Below, piece after piece: positions 25,106 through 33,606 of a stretch of DNA of 64,000 nt. The translations under genes were made by a program, and so were the position numbers. A model generated the notes under the pieces. The model saw only the letters and a list, made by a program, of their open reading frames with translations. It had not been told where the DNA came from and made no database searches. Positions within the stretch are counted from its first letter, which is position 1. Each line of letters starts with the position of its first letter. Origin of the DNA: an uncultured Lachnospiraceae bacterium (GTDB lineage Bacteria > Bacillota > Clostridia > Lachnospirales > Lachnospiraceae); NCBI GenBank assembly GCA_947631955.1, contig CANRNJ010000004.1, positions 1 through 64,000 of the forward strand, given 5' to 3'.

Positions 25106-27010
25106 ATGAAACCGGATATCAGATGGCTGGATGATCCGCAGACCTTTCGGGTGGGTCAGCTGCCGGCGCACAGCGATCATAAGATCTATGCATGTACGGA
25201 GGAAATGGAGAAGGAGAACAGTTCGCTTGTTCAATCTCTGAACGGGCGGTGGCAGTTTATCTATTCCGTAAATCCCGCGGACCGGCCGGTGGATTTCTAT
25301 CGGGAAGACTATCGGACGGATCATATGGAGGAAATACAGGTCCCCTGTCATATTGAGATGGCGGGCTATGATCAGATACACTATATCAATACCATGTATC
25401 CGTGGGAAGGCAGGGCATATCGGCGCCCGGCCTATGCGCTGGGCGATAATCGCACGGAGGAAGGGACGTTCAGCAGAGCGGAATATAATCCGGTAGGCTC
25501 CTACCGCAGGACGTTTGATCTGGATCAGGGGCTGACAGGGAAGAGAGTCTGTATCCGGTTTGAAGGCGTGGAGCAGGCTATGTATGTCTGGCTCAACGGA
25601 CAGTTCATCGGATATGCGGAGGACAGTTTTACACCGTCGGAGTTTGACCTGACGCCTTATATCAGGGAGAAGGGCAATATTCTGGCCGTTGAGGTATACA
25701 AGAACAGTACGGCTGCCTATCTGGAAGATCAGGATTTCTTCCGATTCTTCGGGATCTTCCGGAACGTTGTTCTATATGCCAAGCCGCGGCTGCATGTGGA
25801 GGATCTGTGGGTAAAGACCTGCCTGTCGCAGGACATGGCGCAGGGCAGTCTGGATATACGGATGCGCATATCCCGCGCGCAGTCGGAAAAGGAGCCGGAA
25901 GAGAAAAACGGACGTGTGGAGATCGAGCTGATCGATCCGGAGGGGCGGACGGCGGCATGTGCCGCCAAAGAAGCAGCGCTGGCGGTCAATACCGCCATGC
26001 CGATAGACGGAAAGATCGCCTTATGGGACAATCAGAATCCTCATCTGTACCGGTTGATCGTTACATTGAAGGACAGTCAGGATAAAGTCTTAGAAGCAGC
26101 GTCCTGTGCGGTCGGATTCCGCCGTATCGAGATCCGCGGCAAGGTGATCCTTTTAAACGGGAAAAGGCTGATCATCAACGGTGTCAACAGGCATGAGTGG
26201 AGTGCGGACGGCGGACGGTGCATCACCCTGAAAGAGATGGAATTTGATATAGAATGTTTTAAGCGCAGCAATATCAATGCGGTCCGCACCTGTCATTATC
26301 CCGATCAGCCGGTATGGTATGATCTTTGCGACGCAAACGGGATCTATGTGATGTCGGAAACGAACCTTGAAAGCCATGGTTCATGGCAGAAAGTTGGTAT
26401 TGAACCGTCGTGGAACGTACCGGGAAGCGTGCCGCAATGGAAGGAAGCGGTGATCGACCGGGCGAGAAGCAATTTTGAAACTTTTAAAAACCACCCTTCC
26501 GTTCTGTTCTGGTCGTTGGGAAATGAATCCTATGCGGGGGACAACATCGCAGCCATGCATGAATTTTTCAAGGAAAAGGACGACGGCAGGCTTGTGCATT
26601 ATGAAGGGGTGGTCAATAACCGCGTTTATGAAGACCGGATCTCGGATGTGGAGAGCCGTATGTATGCGACTCCCGGCGCGATCGCAGAGTATCTGGAGAA
26701 CGATCCCAAGAAGCCTTTTATCTTATGCGAGTATATGCATGACATGGGAAATTCCCTCGGCGGTATGAAGTCTTATATCGATCTCTTGGATCGTTTTGAA
26801 ATGTATCAGGGCGGTTTCATATGGGATTATATCGATCAGGCTGTCTGGGTGAAGGACGAGGTGACCGGTGAGAGAGTCCTGCGCTATGGCGGCGACTTTG
26901 ACGACAGACCGAGTGACTATGAATTTTCAGGCGACGGGATCCTGTTCGCGGATCGGACAGAGAAACCGGCTGTTCAGGAGGTGAGATATTATTATGGATT
27001 ACACCGATAA
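25106..27010 (+). CDS. lacL: Beta-galactosidase large subunit (LacL, GH2)
   Basis: 634 residues, corresponding to the first two thirds of E. coli LacZ. It hydrolyses beta-galactosides in the cytoplasm as a partner of LacM. The sugar-binding, Ig-like and TIM-barrel parts are complete: NGVNRHEWSADGG, acid/base Glu474 in WSLGNES and nucleophile Glu542 in LCEYMHDMGNSLGG. AAGGAGGG lies 8 nt before the ATG at 25106. It ends ...EVRYYYGLHR and overlaps lacM by 17 bp, the heterodimer arrangement known from Lactobacillus and Leuconostoc. It is an unexpected catabolic gene inside a glycan-synthesis locus. Confidence 0.93.
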   Translation: MKPDIRWLDDPQTFRVGQLPAHSDHKIYACTEEMEKENSSLVQSLNGRWQFIYSVNPADRPVDFYREDYRTDHMEEIQVPCHIEMAGYDQIHYINTMYPWEGRAYRRPAYALGDNRTEEGTFSRAEYNPVGSYRRTFDLDQGLTGKRVCIRFEGVEQAMYVWLNGQFIGYAEDSFTPSEFDLTPYIREKGNILAVEVYKNSTAAYLEDQDFFRFFGIFRNVVLYAKPRLHVEDLWVKTCLSQDMAQGSLDIRMRISRAQSEKEPEEKNGRVEIELIDPEGRTAACAAKEAALAVNTAMPIDGKIALWDNQNPHLYRLIVTLKDSQDKVLEAASCAVGFRRIEIRGKVILLNGKRLIINGVNRHEWSADGGRCITLKEMEFDIECFKRSNINAVRTCHYPDQPVWYDLCDANGIYVMSETNLESHGSWQKVGIEPSWNVPGSVPQWKEAVIDRARSNFETFKNHPSVLFWSLGNESYAGDNIAAMHEFFKEKDDGRLVHYEGVVNNRVYEDRISDVESRMYATPGAIAEYLENDPKKPFILCEYMHDMGNSLGGMKSYIDLLDRFEMYQGGFIWDYIDQAVWVKDEVTGERVLRYGGDFDDRPSDYEFSGDGILFADRTEKPAVQEVRYYYGLHR

Positions 27011-27980
27011 GCTGAAAGTGGTCGTCGGCGATATGACGATCGGGATGCATGGCAGGGATTTTTCCTACATCTTTTCCGGGGCGAAGGCGGGTATGGAATC
27101 GCTTGTCCGCGACGGAAAAGAATGGCTTTACAGACCGCCGATGCCTGCTTTTTGGAGGGCGCTTACGGACAATGACAGAGGCAGCCGTTTCGCCTTAAAG
27201 AGCGGCATGTGGATGAGCGCCGACTGTTATATACAGTGCGTCGGCATCATGGCCGCCATAGATGGAAGAGCCGTTGAGATCCCGCTGGCACCGGCCAACA
27301 ACGACTATATGGGAGAAGTGGAAGCCGAGCAGGCGTCGGTCACTTTCGTATACCAGACCATTACGGTCCCTTCCACTCAGGCCGTTGTGTCCTATGAGGT
27401 CCATGCGGGCGGCGACATTCATGTCCGGGTGCATTATTCCGGCCAAAAAGGATTGCCGGAACTGCCGGTATTCGGCGTTCGGTTTATTATGCCCACCTGC
27501 GCTGACAAATACCGCTATGAAGGGCTGTCGGGCGAAACCTATCCGGACAGGATGGCCGGGGGCGTTCCCGGTATATATGAGATCCAGGGACTGCCGGTCA
27601 CGCCTTATCTGGTGCCTCAGGACTGTAATATGCATATGCAGACGAAATGGGTGGAAGTATACCGGACCAGAGTCCTTGACAATACCAACAGGGAAAAGCG
27701 GCAGACCGGTATCCGTTTCCGCGCGGAAGACGGGGAGAACATTGCATTTTCCTGTATTCCGTATACGGCACTGGAACTGGAGAACGCGACGCATCAGGAA
27801 GAACTTCCGCCTGCCAGAAGGACGGTGCTGACTGTTTTGGGCGCAGTACGCGGCGTAGGCGGCATCGACAGCTGGGGAGCCGACGTGGAGGATGCATATC
27901 ACATCAGCGCCGAACAGGATATCGATTATGGTTTCTGGATCGAAGCGGTCAAGGCGCAGGCGAGCCGCTGTGCCCCCTGA
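26994..27980 (+). CDS. lacM: Beta-galactosidase small subunit (LacM, Bgal_small)
   Basis: 328 residues matching the C-terminal Bgal_small domain of LacZ. It contains PPMPAFWRALTDNDRGSRFA and, near the end, GVGGIDSWGADVEDAYHI. AGGAGGTGA lies 9 nt before the ATG, inside lacL, so this is a deliberate second start and not a frameshifted lacZ. It completes the active site of LacL. Its last 55 bp overlap the 3' end of pseG on the other strand, with no terminator between the converging genes. Confidence 0.93.
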   Translation: MDYTDKLKVVVGDMTIGMHGRDFSYIFSGAKAGMESLVRDGKEWLYRPPMPAFWRALTDNDRGSRFALKSGMWMSADCYIQCVGIMAAIDGRAVEIPLAPANNDYMGEVEAEQASVTFVYQTITVPSTQAVVSYEVHAGGDIHVRVHYSGQKGLPELPVFGVRFIMPTCADKYRYEGLSGETYPDRMAGGVPGIYEIQGLPVTPYLVPQDCNMHMQTKWVEVYRTRVLDNTNREKRQTGIRFRAEDGENIAFSCIPYTALELENATHQEELPPARRTVLTVLGAVRGVGGIDSWGADVEDAYHISAEQDIDYGFWIEAVKAQASRCAP

Positions 27981-28966
27981 CCGTCCACAAGATTTCGTTC
28001 TTTTTGGGAGAACTCCTGCCGCAGCTTTCGGTCGGCAGCGAGTTCTTTCAATCCTGCCAGCAGATCGTCAAATATGGCGGCCCCGTCTTTGACATAGTCG
28101 CCGCCGTAGGCCGAGATCTTTTTTTCACGGAAACATTCCACGATCCTTCTCTGATTCTCTACAAAGGAAAAACTTAAGATCGGGACACCGACCGCGCACA
28201 GTTCATACATGGTAGAGCCGCCCGCCGTTACGGCTATGTCGCAGCTTTGCATCAGCGAAGCCATGTCCGTTACGTTCCGATGGATGTGCACGTTGTCTTT
28301 TTGCGCTGCGGTTTCACAGAGGGATGCGATATGAGGATGAAAAGCTCCGCTCACAACATGGTATTGCAGGCGGCAGGCGTCCGGGTCCGACAGCGCACGT
28401 TGAAGGAACTGTCCCGACAGATCGTACGGATCGCTTCCACCGGCGGTCACGAGGACCTGACGGGCCTCTTCCCTGACATTGTATGCGGTATGCGCAAATT
28501 CCGGTCTTAAAGGCGCGTAAGAAGGTCCGAGGAGCAGCTGCGTGCCGGAGGCGCCTGCCGCCATAGGGCCATAATCTATCTGACTGCCGTAAATGTTGTA
28601 GTTGATCAGGATGTCAACGGGAGCTGGTATCTGTCCGCAGTCGTCGATACAGGCCGTCCGGACGACGCTGTGCAGCTGCTCCAGATAGGGTCCGGTCACA
28701 GAATAGCTGTCCACGAGAAAAAGATCGGGTTTTTCGTTTGAGATCATAGGCAGCAGCGTTGGAAGTTCCGCTTCCAATGAACGATAGTGGGAATGGAGCA
28801 CCCGATAGGACTGGCCGCGCGCGGATAAGAGTTCTGCGGCCTCGTCGTCCGCCATAAGAAACAGCACGTCCACGCCGCGGGCCTTCAGGGCCTTTGCGAC
28901 GGAAAGACAGCGCATGAGATGCCCCATACCGATTTCTTTATTTGCATCTGCCCTTATCCAGATCAT
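27926..28966 (-). CDS. pseG: UDP-2,4-diacetamido-2,4,6-trideoxy-beta-L-altropyranose hydrolase, PseG
   Basis: 346 residues, GT-B-like fold. It removes UDP from the PseH product to free 2,4-diacetamido-2,4,6-trideoxy-L-altrose, the substrate of PseI. The N-terminus IRADANKEIGMGHLMRCLSV has the catalytic Gly-x-Gly-His motif. VDSYSVTGPYL, LLLGPSYAPLRPEF, VTAGGSDPYD and AVTAGGSTMYELCAVGVP then match PseG. AAAGGAGTG precedes the ATG. It is the last gene of the minus-strand operon and overlaps lacM tail to tail. Confidence 0.93.
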   Translation of the reverse strand: MIWIRADANKEIGMGHLMRCLSVAKALKARGVDVLFLMADDEAAELLSARGQSYRVLHSHYRSLEAELPTLLPMISNEKPDLFLVDSYSVTGPYLEQLHSVVRTACIDDCGQIPAPVDILINYNIYGSQIDYGPMAAGASGTQLLLGPSYAPLRPEFAHTAYNVREEARQVLVTAGGSDPYDLSGQFLQRALSDPDACRLQYHVVSGAFHPHIASLCETAAQKDNVHIHRNVTDMASLMQSCDIAVTAGGSTMYELCAVGVPILSFSFVENQRRIVECFREKKISAYGGDYVKDGAAIFDDLLAGLKELAADRKLRQEFSQKERNLVDGQGAQRLACALTASIQKP

Positions 28967-28988
28967 GCCGCACTCCTTTTTTCGTATC

Positions 28989-30617
28989 CTATCTGCTCCG
29001 AAGCCTTTTGAAATCCGCGATCACGGTATCCCAGTCAAAGGGAGTTTCCCGCCGGATCTCGTCCAGTTCTTTCATGCGGTGCACGCTTCCCTGACCGGTC
29101 TGACGGACCGGCGTGATGCTGCCTGCTTTTATGGCGGGCCAGTTGTCTTTGAACAGCGTTTTGATCTCCTCAAGCAGCCGCGCATAGGTGGAAGCGAAGG
29201 TTTCTTTCTCCTCGTCGAAAAACAGCTCCTTTTGTATGAGGATGTTCCCGGTATCCAGATTTTCGTCCACCAGATGAATGGTAACGCCCTTGGGAGTATT
29301 CTCCAGAAAACTGAAAAAATTAGGGGAGGATCCTCTGTTGTAAGGAAGCAGGGATGTGTGCAGGTTAATGACGCGGTCCCCCATGTAGTCCAGCACATCT
29401 TTTGGAATCCGGTGCCGGTAATTGAAACTGACGATCAGGGAGGGCATAAGACCTTTTACCATCTCCAGAGTTATTTTATTCCGGATCCTGAAAACACGCT
29501 CGCCCTGCGCGCGCAGCCATTCAAACAGATCCAGAGTGTTTTCATTGTTGGTCAAAAAAAGAACGGAGCCTTTTTCCAGTGCGTCAAAAGACAGCGGAAT
29601 ACCGCGTTCCAGTGCATGTGCGGTCTTCATTCCCAGTATATCCGCCAGATATTTGGGCTTCAAACCATATCCGGGACGGATGATGCGGACGTTTTCTTCG
29701 GTCAGCGTTTCGCCCGCGGCAATGTCTTTTACCGCAAAAACAGAGCGGCGGAATACCATGCTAGGCTGTTCCTGACCGGTGGTCCCGTAGGATACCGCCC
29801 CCAGCGCTTTTTCCACGTTCCGCACTTCCTGAACCATGGCTTTAAACTCTTCCGGCGTCATGGAAAAAGAGGAGTCCGGATTTTCGATTTCCCTGCCGAG
29901 GCAGAAGTGCTTTTCGATCACGGAAGCGCCCAAGGCTGCAGCGGCTGCGGCGCTCAGAGAGCCCATGGAATGATCCGAGAGTCCGACGGGCACATCAAAG
30001 CGCTCTTTCATGTCGCTTAAGGTCCTTAAGTGCATATCCGCAGGATCCGCGGGATATGCGCTGGAGCATTTCAACAGGACAAGCTGCCGGTTGCCTGTCT
30101 GATAAATCGTTTCAACGGCTTCTTTGATCTCTTCCAGAGAGGCCATCCCGGTGGAGAGGATGATGGGTTTCCCCTTGGAGGCCGTATAGGAGAGAAGAGG
30201 AAGATCGACGATCTCAAAGGATCCGATCTTGTAAGAATCTACGCCGAGATCTTCCAGAAAATCCACAGCGGTCTTGTCAAACGGCGTGGAGAGAAAATCG
30301 ATGCCCACGCGGTCGGCTTCCTCTTTGATCTCCGGCTGCCATTCCCAAGGAGTATACGCCCTGCCGTACAGACTGTACAGGTTTTCCCCTTCCCATGTGC
30401 CGTTTCTGACTTCAAAATAGGAGTTGTGGCAGTCTATGGTCAGCGTGTCGGGAGTATAGGTCTGAATCTTGATGCAGTCCGCGCCGCACTCTTTGGCTTT
30501 TCGCACGATCTCTTTGGCGCGGTCCAGACTGCCGGCATGATTTGCAGACATCTCCGCGATGATATAGACGGGATGCCCGTCGCCGATCTTTCGGTTTTTC
30601 AGTGTGATTTCCGCCAT
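28989..30617 (-). CDS. pseI: Pseudaminic acid synthase PseI fused to a formyltransferase domain
   Basis: 542 residues; PseI alone is about 340-350. Residues 1-345 are the NeuB/PseI synthase with a C-terminal SAF domain: FIIAE-type YIIAEMSANHAGS, IKIQTYTPDTLT, STPFD, LSDHSMGS, EKHFCL, then RRSVFAVKDIAAGE. It condenses the altrose derivative with PEP to pseudaminic acid. Residues about 350-490 form a formyl_trans_N-like domain with Asn418 and His420 in VINLHTSLLPYNRG and Asp455 in DENLDTG, matching the Asn-His-Asp triad of N10-formyl-THF transferases. This suggests N-formylation of an amino sugar on the same pathway (inference). It sits 3 bp after pseF. Confidence 0.92.
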   Translation of the reverse strand: MAEITLKNRKIGDGHPVYIIAEMSANHAGSLDRAKEIVRKAKECGADCIKIQTYTPDTLTIDCHNSYFEVRNGTWEGENLYSLYGRAYTPWEWQPEIKEEADRVGIDFLSTPFDKTAVDFLEDLGVDSYKIGSFEIVDLPLLSYTASKGKPIILSTGMASLEEIKEAVETIYQTGNRQLVLLKCSSAYPADPADMHLRTLSDMKERFDVPVGLSDHSMGSLSAAAAAALGASVIEKHFCLGREIENPDSSFSMTPEEFKAMVQEVRNVEKALGAVSYGTTGQEQPSMVFRRSVFAVKDIAAGETLTEENVRIIRPGYGLKPKYLADILGMKTAHALERGIPLSFDALEKGSVLFLTNNENTLDLFEWLRAQGERVFRIRNKITLEMVKGLMPSLIVSFNYRHRIPKDVLDYMGDRVINLHTSLLPYNRGSSPNFFSFLENTPKGVTIHLVDENLDTGNILIQKELFFDEEKETFASTYARLLEEIKTLFKDNWPAIKAGSITPVRQTGQGSVHRMKELDEIRRETPFDWDTVIADFKRLRSR

Positions 30618-30620
30618 GGT

Positions 30621-31346
30621 CTATTCCTTTCTGCCTGTTTTGGCTTCCTGCTGCATAACCTGATATTTGACTTCGGCGATCTTCCAGTCCGCTTCCGTAT
30701 CGATATCCTGCACTTCCAATTCGGAAAGTTCCATGGGAATCGTGCGGTCCATTACAAGACGTTTCTGTCTGCGGAAGCTGTCCGTGCGCAGACAGTAGAA
30801 CTGTCCCGCGTCATGGTAAAAAGGCTCCAGATCTTGGGAACGCGTAAACATGTGCTCAGGCCAGCGGAAGGAAAGGAGTCCGTCCCGTATCACGACGCCT
30901 CTCTGCGGCGGAAAACTGAACCGCACGACAGGCAGCAGACTGTCCGCTCCCGAATCGTCCAGCATACGCATTGCTCTGGCCAGTTTTTCGGCCGAAACAA
31001 AAGGGGCGGTAGGATACAGGCAGCATGCATAGTCGAAATCTTTTCCGATCTTTTGGTAGTTGTCCAATACCTCCAGCATGACATCGGTGGTCGTGGCATA
31101 ATCGTTGGCCGTATCCGGACTGCGGAGAAATGGGACGGCGGCTCCGGCGTCTTCAGCGAGCGAGGCAATGGTTTCATCGTCCGTCGAAACCATCACTTCA
31201 TCAAAGATCCCGGCTTCCAGCGCCGCCTGAAGGGAATACAAAAGAATGGGTCTCCCTAAAAAAGGCTTGATATTTTTTCCCGGAATACGCTTGCTGCCGC
31301 CTCTGGCAGTAATGACAGCGATCGAAGTCTTCTTATTCTTTTCCAT
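30621..31346 (-). CDS. pseF: Pseudaminic acid cytidylyltransferase, PseF
   Basis: 241 residues. It activates pseudaminic acid with CTP to CMP-pseudaminic acid. IAVITARGGSKRIPGKNIK is the CTP-binding motif. FLGRPILLYSLQAAL, DEVMVSTDDETIA and VPFLRSPDTANDYATT match PseF better than NeuA. The C-terminus has DIDTEADWKIAEVKY. I start at 31346, with AAGGA 10 nt upstream; this start lies 14 bp inside the end of the preceding GT2 gene. A longer frame to 31490 overlaps that gene and has no SD. Confidence 0.93.
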   Translation of the reverse strand: MEKNKKTSIAVITARGGSKRIPGKNIKPFLGRPILLYSLQAALEAGIFDEVMVSTDDETIASLAEDAGAAVPFLRSPDTANDYATTTDVMLEVLDNYQKIGKDFDYACCLYPTAPFVSAEKLARAMRMLDDSGADSLLPVVRFSFPPQRGVVIRDGLLSFRWPEHMFTRSQDLEPFYHDAGQFYCLRTDSFRRQKRLVMDRTIPMELSELEVQDIDTEADWKIAEVKYQVMQQEAKTGRKE

Positions 31347-32382
31347 AGTTTTTACGTCCTTCTGCTTTTCTGCGAAGCTGCCGGTAAGTCCGCAGCGCAT
31401 AATAATATGCAAAAAACAAAAACTGCGATTTGGACAGCAGCCTGATGAATTTTTGATTCTCTTCGTGGATTCGTGTCCGGTAGTAAACATTCTTGTCGAA
31501 ATCGGGGAAATATTCCTTCAGCCCGCGCCAAAGTTCTCTGACAAAGCGATATTTTCCCTTGATTCTGCCGACCATGCAGGTAAACAGCGTGTTGACAAAA
31601 TACAGTTCGGTGAACTTAAATTCCAACTCCGGAAGGTACTGTTCGTAAAATCCAAACGTTTTACTGTGTTGTATGAGAAGTTCCATGGTGGCCATTCTGT
31701 CCCGGCAGCGCTCCAAAGATATGGAGTGAACCGTGGAAGAATCATGCTGATAATAATAGTAAAGCGGCTCGTCCACGCGCTCAAAACGGGTGCAGAAATA
31801 CAACCAAAGGGGAGCCATGCAGTTGTCTTCGTAAAAAACGTCTTCCGGGAACCACAGATCGTTATCGACAATGATGCTCCGCCGATAGATCTTAACGACC
31901 ATGCTTCCCGGCTGCAGGAAGATCAGGCGTTTCTTTTCGGCTGTCAGGATGCCGGTCTGCTCAGGCGTGTTGACATGGGTGACCGGGCCGATCTCCATTG
32001 TGTGGCGGTGCACCAGACTGTAATCGCAGCCCACCGCATCCGCTCCGGTTTCCTCAGCTTTTCTGACAAGCTTCTCGTACATGTCAGGGGCGGCCCAGTC
32101 GTCGCTGTCCATCAGACCGATATAGTATCCCTGCGCCGCCCGTATCCCTAGATTTCTGGCTCCGCCTTGATGGCGGTTGCGCGGGGATGCGATCACACGC
32201 ACCCGGCCGGGATAGTTTTTTTCATATTCCCTGAGAAGATCGAGTGAGTTGTCGGTGGAAGCATCATCCACCGCAATGATCTCATAATCCGTCATAGTCT
32301 GTGACAGCAGGGAATCCATGCAGTAGCGCAGTTTGTTATCCGACGCCATATTGTAAACGGGAACCACGATGCTAAGCTTCAT
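31333..32382 (-). CDS. GT2 glycosyltransferase
   Basis: 349 residues. KLSIVVPVYNMASDNKL opens a GT-A domain, with IAVDDASTDNSLDLL, HQGGARNLGIRAAQG and the metal site LMDSDDW. PEDVFYEDNCMAPLWLY in the middle is typical of capsule GT2 enzymes, and the tail is basic. It is in the minus-strand Pse operon between the candidate sialyltransferase-like gene and pseF, so it likely works on the same glycan. The substrate is unknown. Confidence 0.9.
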   Translation of the reverse strand: MKLSIVVPVYNMASDNKLRYCMDSLLSQTMTDYEIIAVDDASTDNSLDLLREYEKNYPGRVRVIASPRNRHQGGARNLGIRAAQGYYIGLMDSDDWAAPDMYEKLVRKAEETGADAVGCDYSLVHRHTMEIGPVTHVNTPEQTGILTAEKKRLIFLQPGSMVVKIYRRSIIVDNDLWFPEDVFYEDNCMAPLWLYFCTRFERVDEPLYYYYQHDSSTVHSISLERCRDRMATMELLIQHSKTFGFYEQYLPELEFKFTELYFVNTLFTCMVGRIKGKYRFVRELWRGLKEYFPDFDKNVYYRTRIHEENQKFIRLLSKSQFLFFAYYYALRTYRQLRRKAEGRKNYGKE

Positions 32383-32400
32383 AATACCGTCCTCTTTTTT

Positions 32401-33480
32401 TCAGGAACCTTCTATCTGTTCGTTCTGCCGGTGGATCTTGGCGTCTTCATACTGATCCATAAAATCCGGACCCAAACGCACCGCCTCATCGGCGAACCGG
32501 ATCGCCTTGATTTCCGTCAGGACCGATACGGCTTTCTTGAAGTGGAGATCCGGGATAAAATTCAACAGTTCCATAGGAAGCGCCGCATCAAACTGGGGAT
32601 ATTGCGGAAACAGTCTGCGGTAGTCCAGAACATCTCTGGGGTGCGGTTTTATAAAAACACATCCTTCCTGTTCGTAGCGCTCCGTCAGGTCGCGGAAGAT
32701 GCGCTCCCGGACATCCAGAGTGCACAGAGGCTCCGTCAGGATCAGTATTTTGTCGTGGGATCGTCCGCTTTCCGCTATCTGCCGGTCCAGTTTTTCCTTA
32801 TCCCGGATAAAAGCCCGGAGGATCAGTTCCTTGTCCGCATCCGTTAAGCGGTCCGCCAGTTCCTGACGGGGCTGTTCGATATAGTAGGGGCAGGGATATT
32901 GGATCGCTTTGATGTCGTTGACTTCCATGTCCAGACAATACCTGCCGTAGCCGTTTTGGATAAAGATCCAATTCAGCCGTTTGGAAAAAAATACTTTCAG
33001 CTTAAAGTGTCCGCGGTTGTCATACCGCGCCGTATCAAAATGGACCAGTGCGTTTAAACCGTCTTCCAAGGCATGATAGGGAATCCGTTTCCAATTCAGA
33101 TAGTAACCGATCGGATCGCTGTCACAGAATACATAGATGTCCTTGTATTCTGTGAAATCTACCGGCACATAGGGCGCGTTCAGTCTGGCCAGACGTTTGG
33201 TGTATTGTATGCGGGACAGCATGTTTTGCACGATATTTCCTTTGTCCCGGCGATATGCTGCCAGTTCCGGGAAAAAATCTTCGCGCTTTTCGTCGTACTC
33301 AAGGACCTGCTCGAAAAGTCCGGTGGCCGCCGCCCTGTCTTTCAGATTTTCAAAATCGATGGACATTTTGCTTAACAAAAGCGTGGCCTGTCCTCTTTTG
33401 GAGAACGGCAGATTCAGTTCTTTGAGAAACGCCACATATACATGGTAGTAGGTGTGGCATACATAAATTCTTTCTTTCAT
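32401..33480 (-). CDS. Sialyltransferase-like (GT52-type) protein, candidate pseudaminyltransferase
   Basis: 359 residues without helices or a signal peptide. The N-terminus KERIYVCHTYYHVYVAFLK and the C-terminal CVFIKPHPRD followed by PMELLNFIPDL fit the GT-B sialyltransferases of the GT52/GT38 type, which carry HP and P-x-E-like motifs for CMP-sugar donors. It heads the operon with pseF, pseI and pseG, so a CMP-pseudaminic acid donor is the natural guess (inference). It starts 64 bp downstream of a good promoter -10. Confidence 0.7.
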   Translation of the reverse strand: MKERIYVCHTYYHVYVAFLKELNLPFSKRGQATLLLSKMSIDFENLKDRAAATGLFEQVLEYDEKREDFFPELAAYRRDKGNIVQNMLSRIQYTKRLARLNAPYVPVDFTEYKDIYVFCDSDPIGYYLNWKRIPYHALEDGLNALVHFDTARYDNRGHFKLKVFFSKRLNWIFIQNGYGRYCLDMEVNDIKAIQYPCPYYIEQPRQELADRLTDADKELILRAFIRDKEKLDRQIAESGRSHDKILILTEPLCTLDVRERIFRDLTERYEQEGCVFIKPHPRDVLDYRRLFPQYPQFDAALPMELLNFIPDLHFKKAVSVLTEIKAIRFADEAVRLGPDFMDQYEDAKIHRQNEQIEGS

Positions 33481-33543
33481 GCGGCATCGGCCCTTCCCGG
33501 TCGGCGGGATCCGTCATGTCCAGCCAGCCCGTTGTTGGTTTTC

Positions 33544-33572
33544 ATTATATTATCGATCCATGTAAAATGCAA
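33544..33572 (-). promoter_or_regulatory. Predicted promoter of the minus-strand Pse operon
   Basis: On the minus strand, TTGCAT, a 17-bp spacer and TATAAT, followed by the GT52-like, GT2, pseF, pseI and pseG genes with gaps of 22 bp or less or overlaps. Confidence 0.75.
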
Positions 33573-33606
33573 TTCCCAGATAGTCACGGCCGGAAGATCG
33601 GACAGG

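Noticed and set aside
25106-27980. Frameshifted lacZ
   Set aside because: The second frame has its own AGGAGGTGA and ATG and the overlap length matches known lacL-lacM pairs, so two subunits explain it better.
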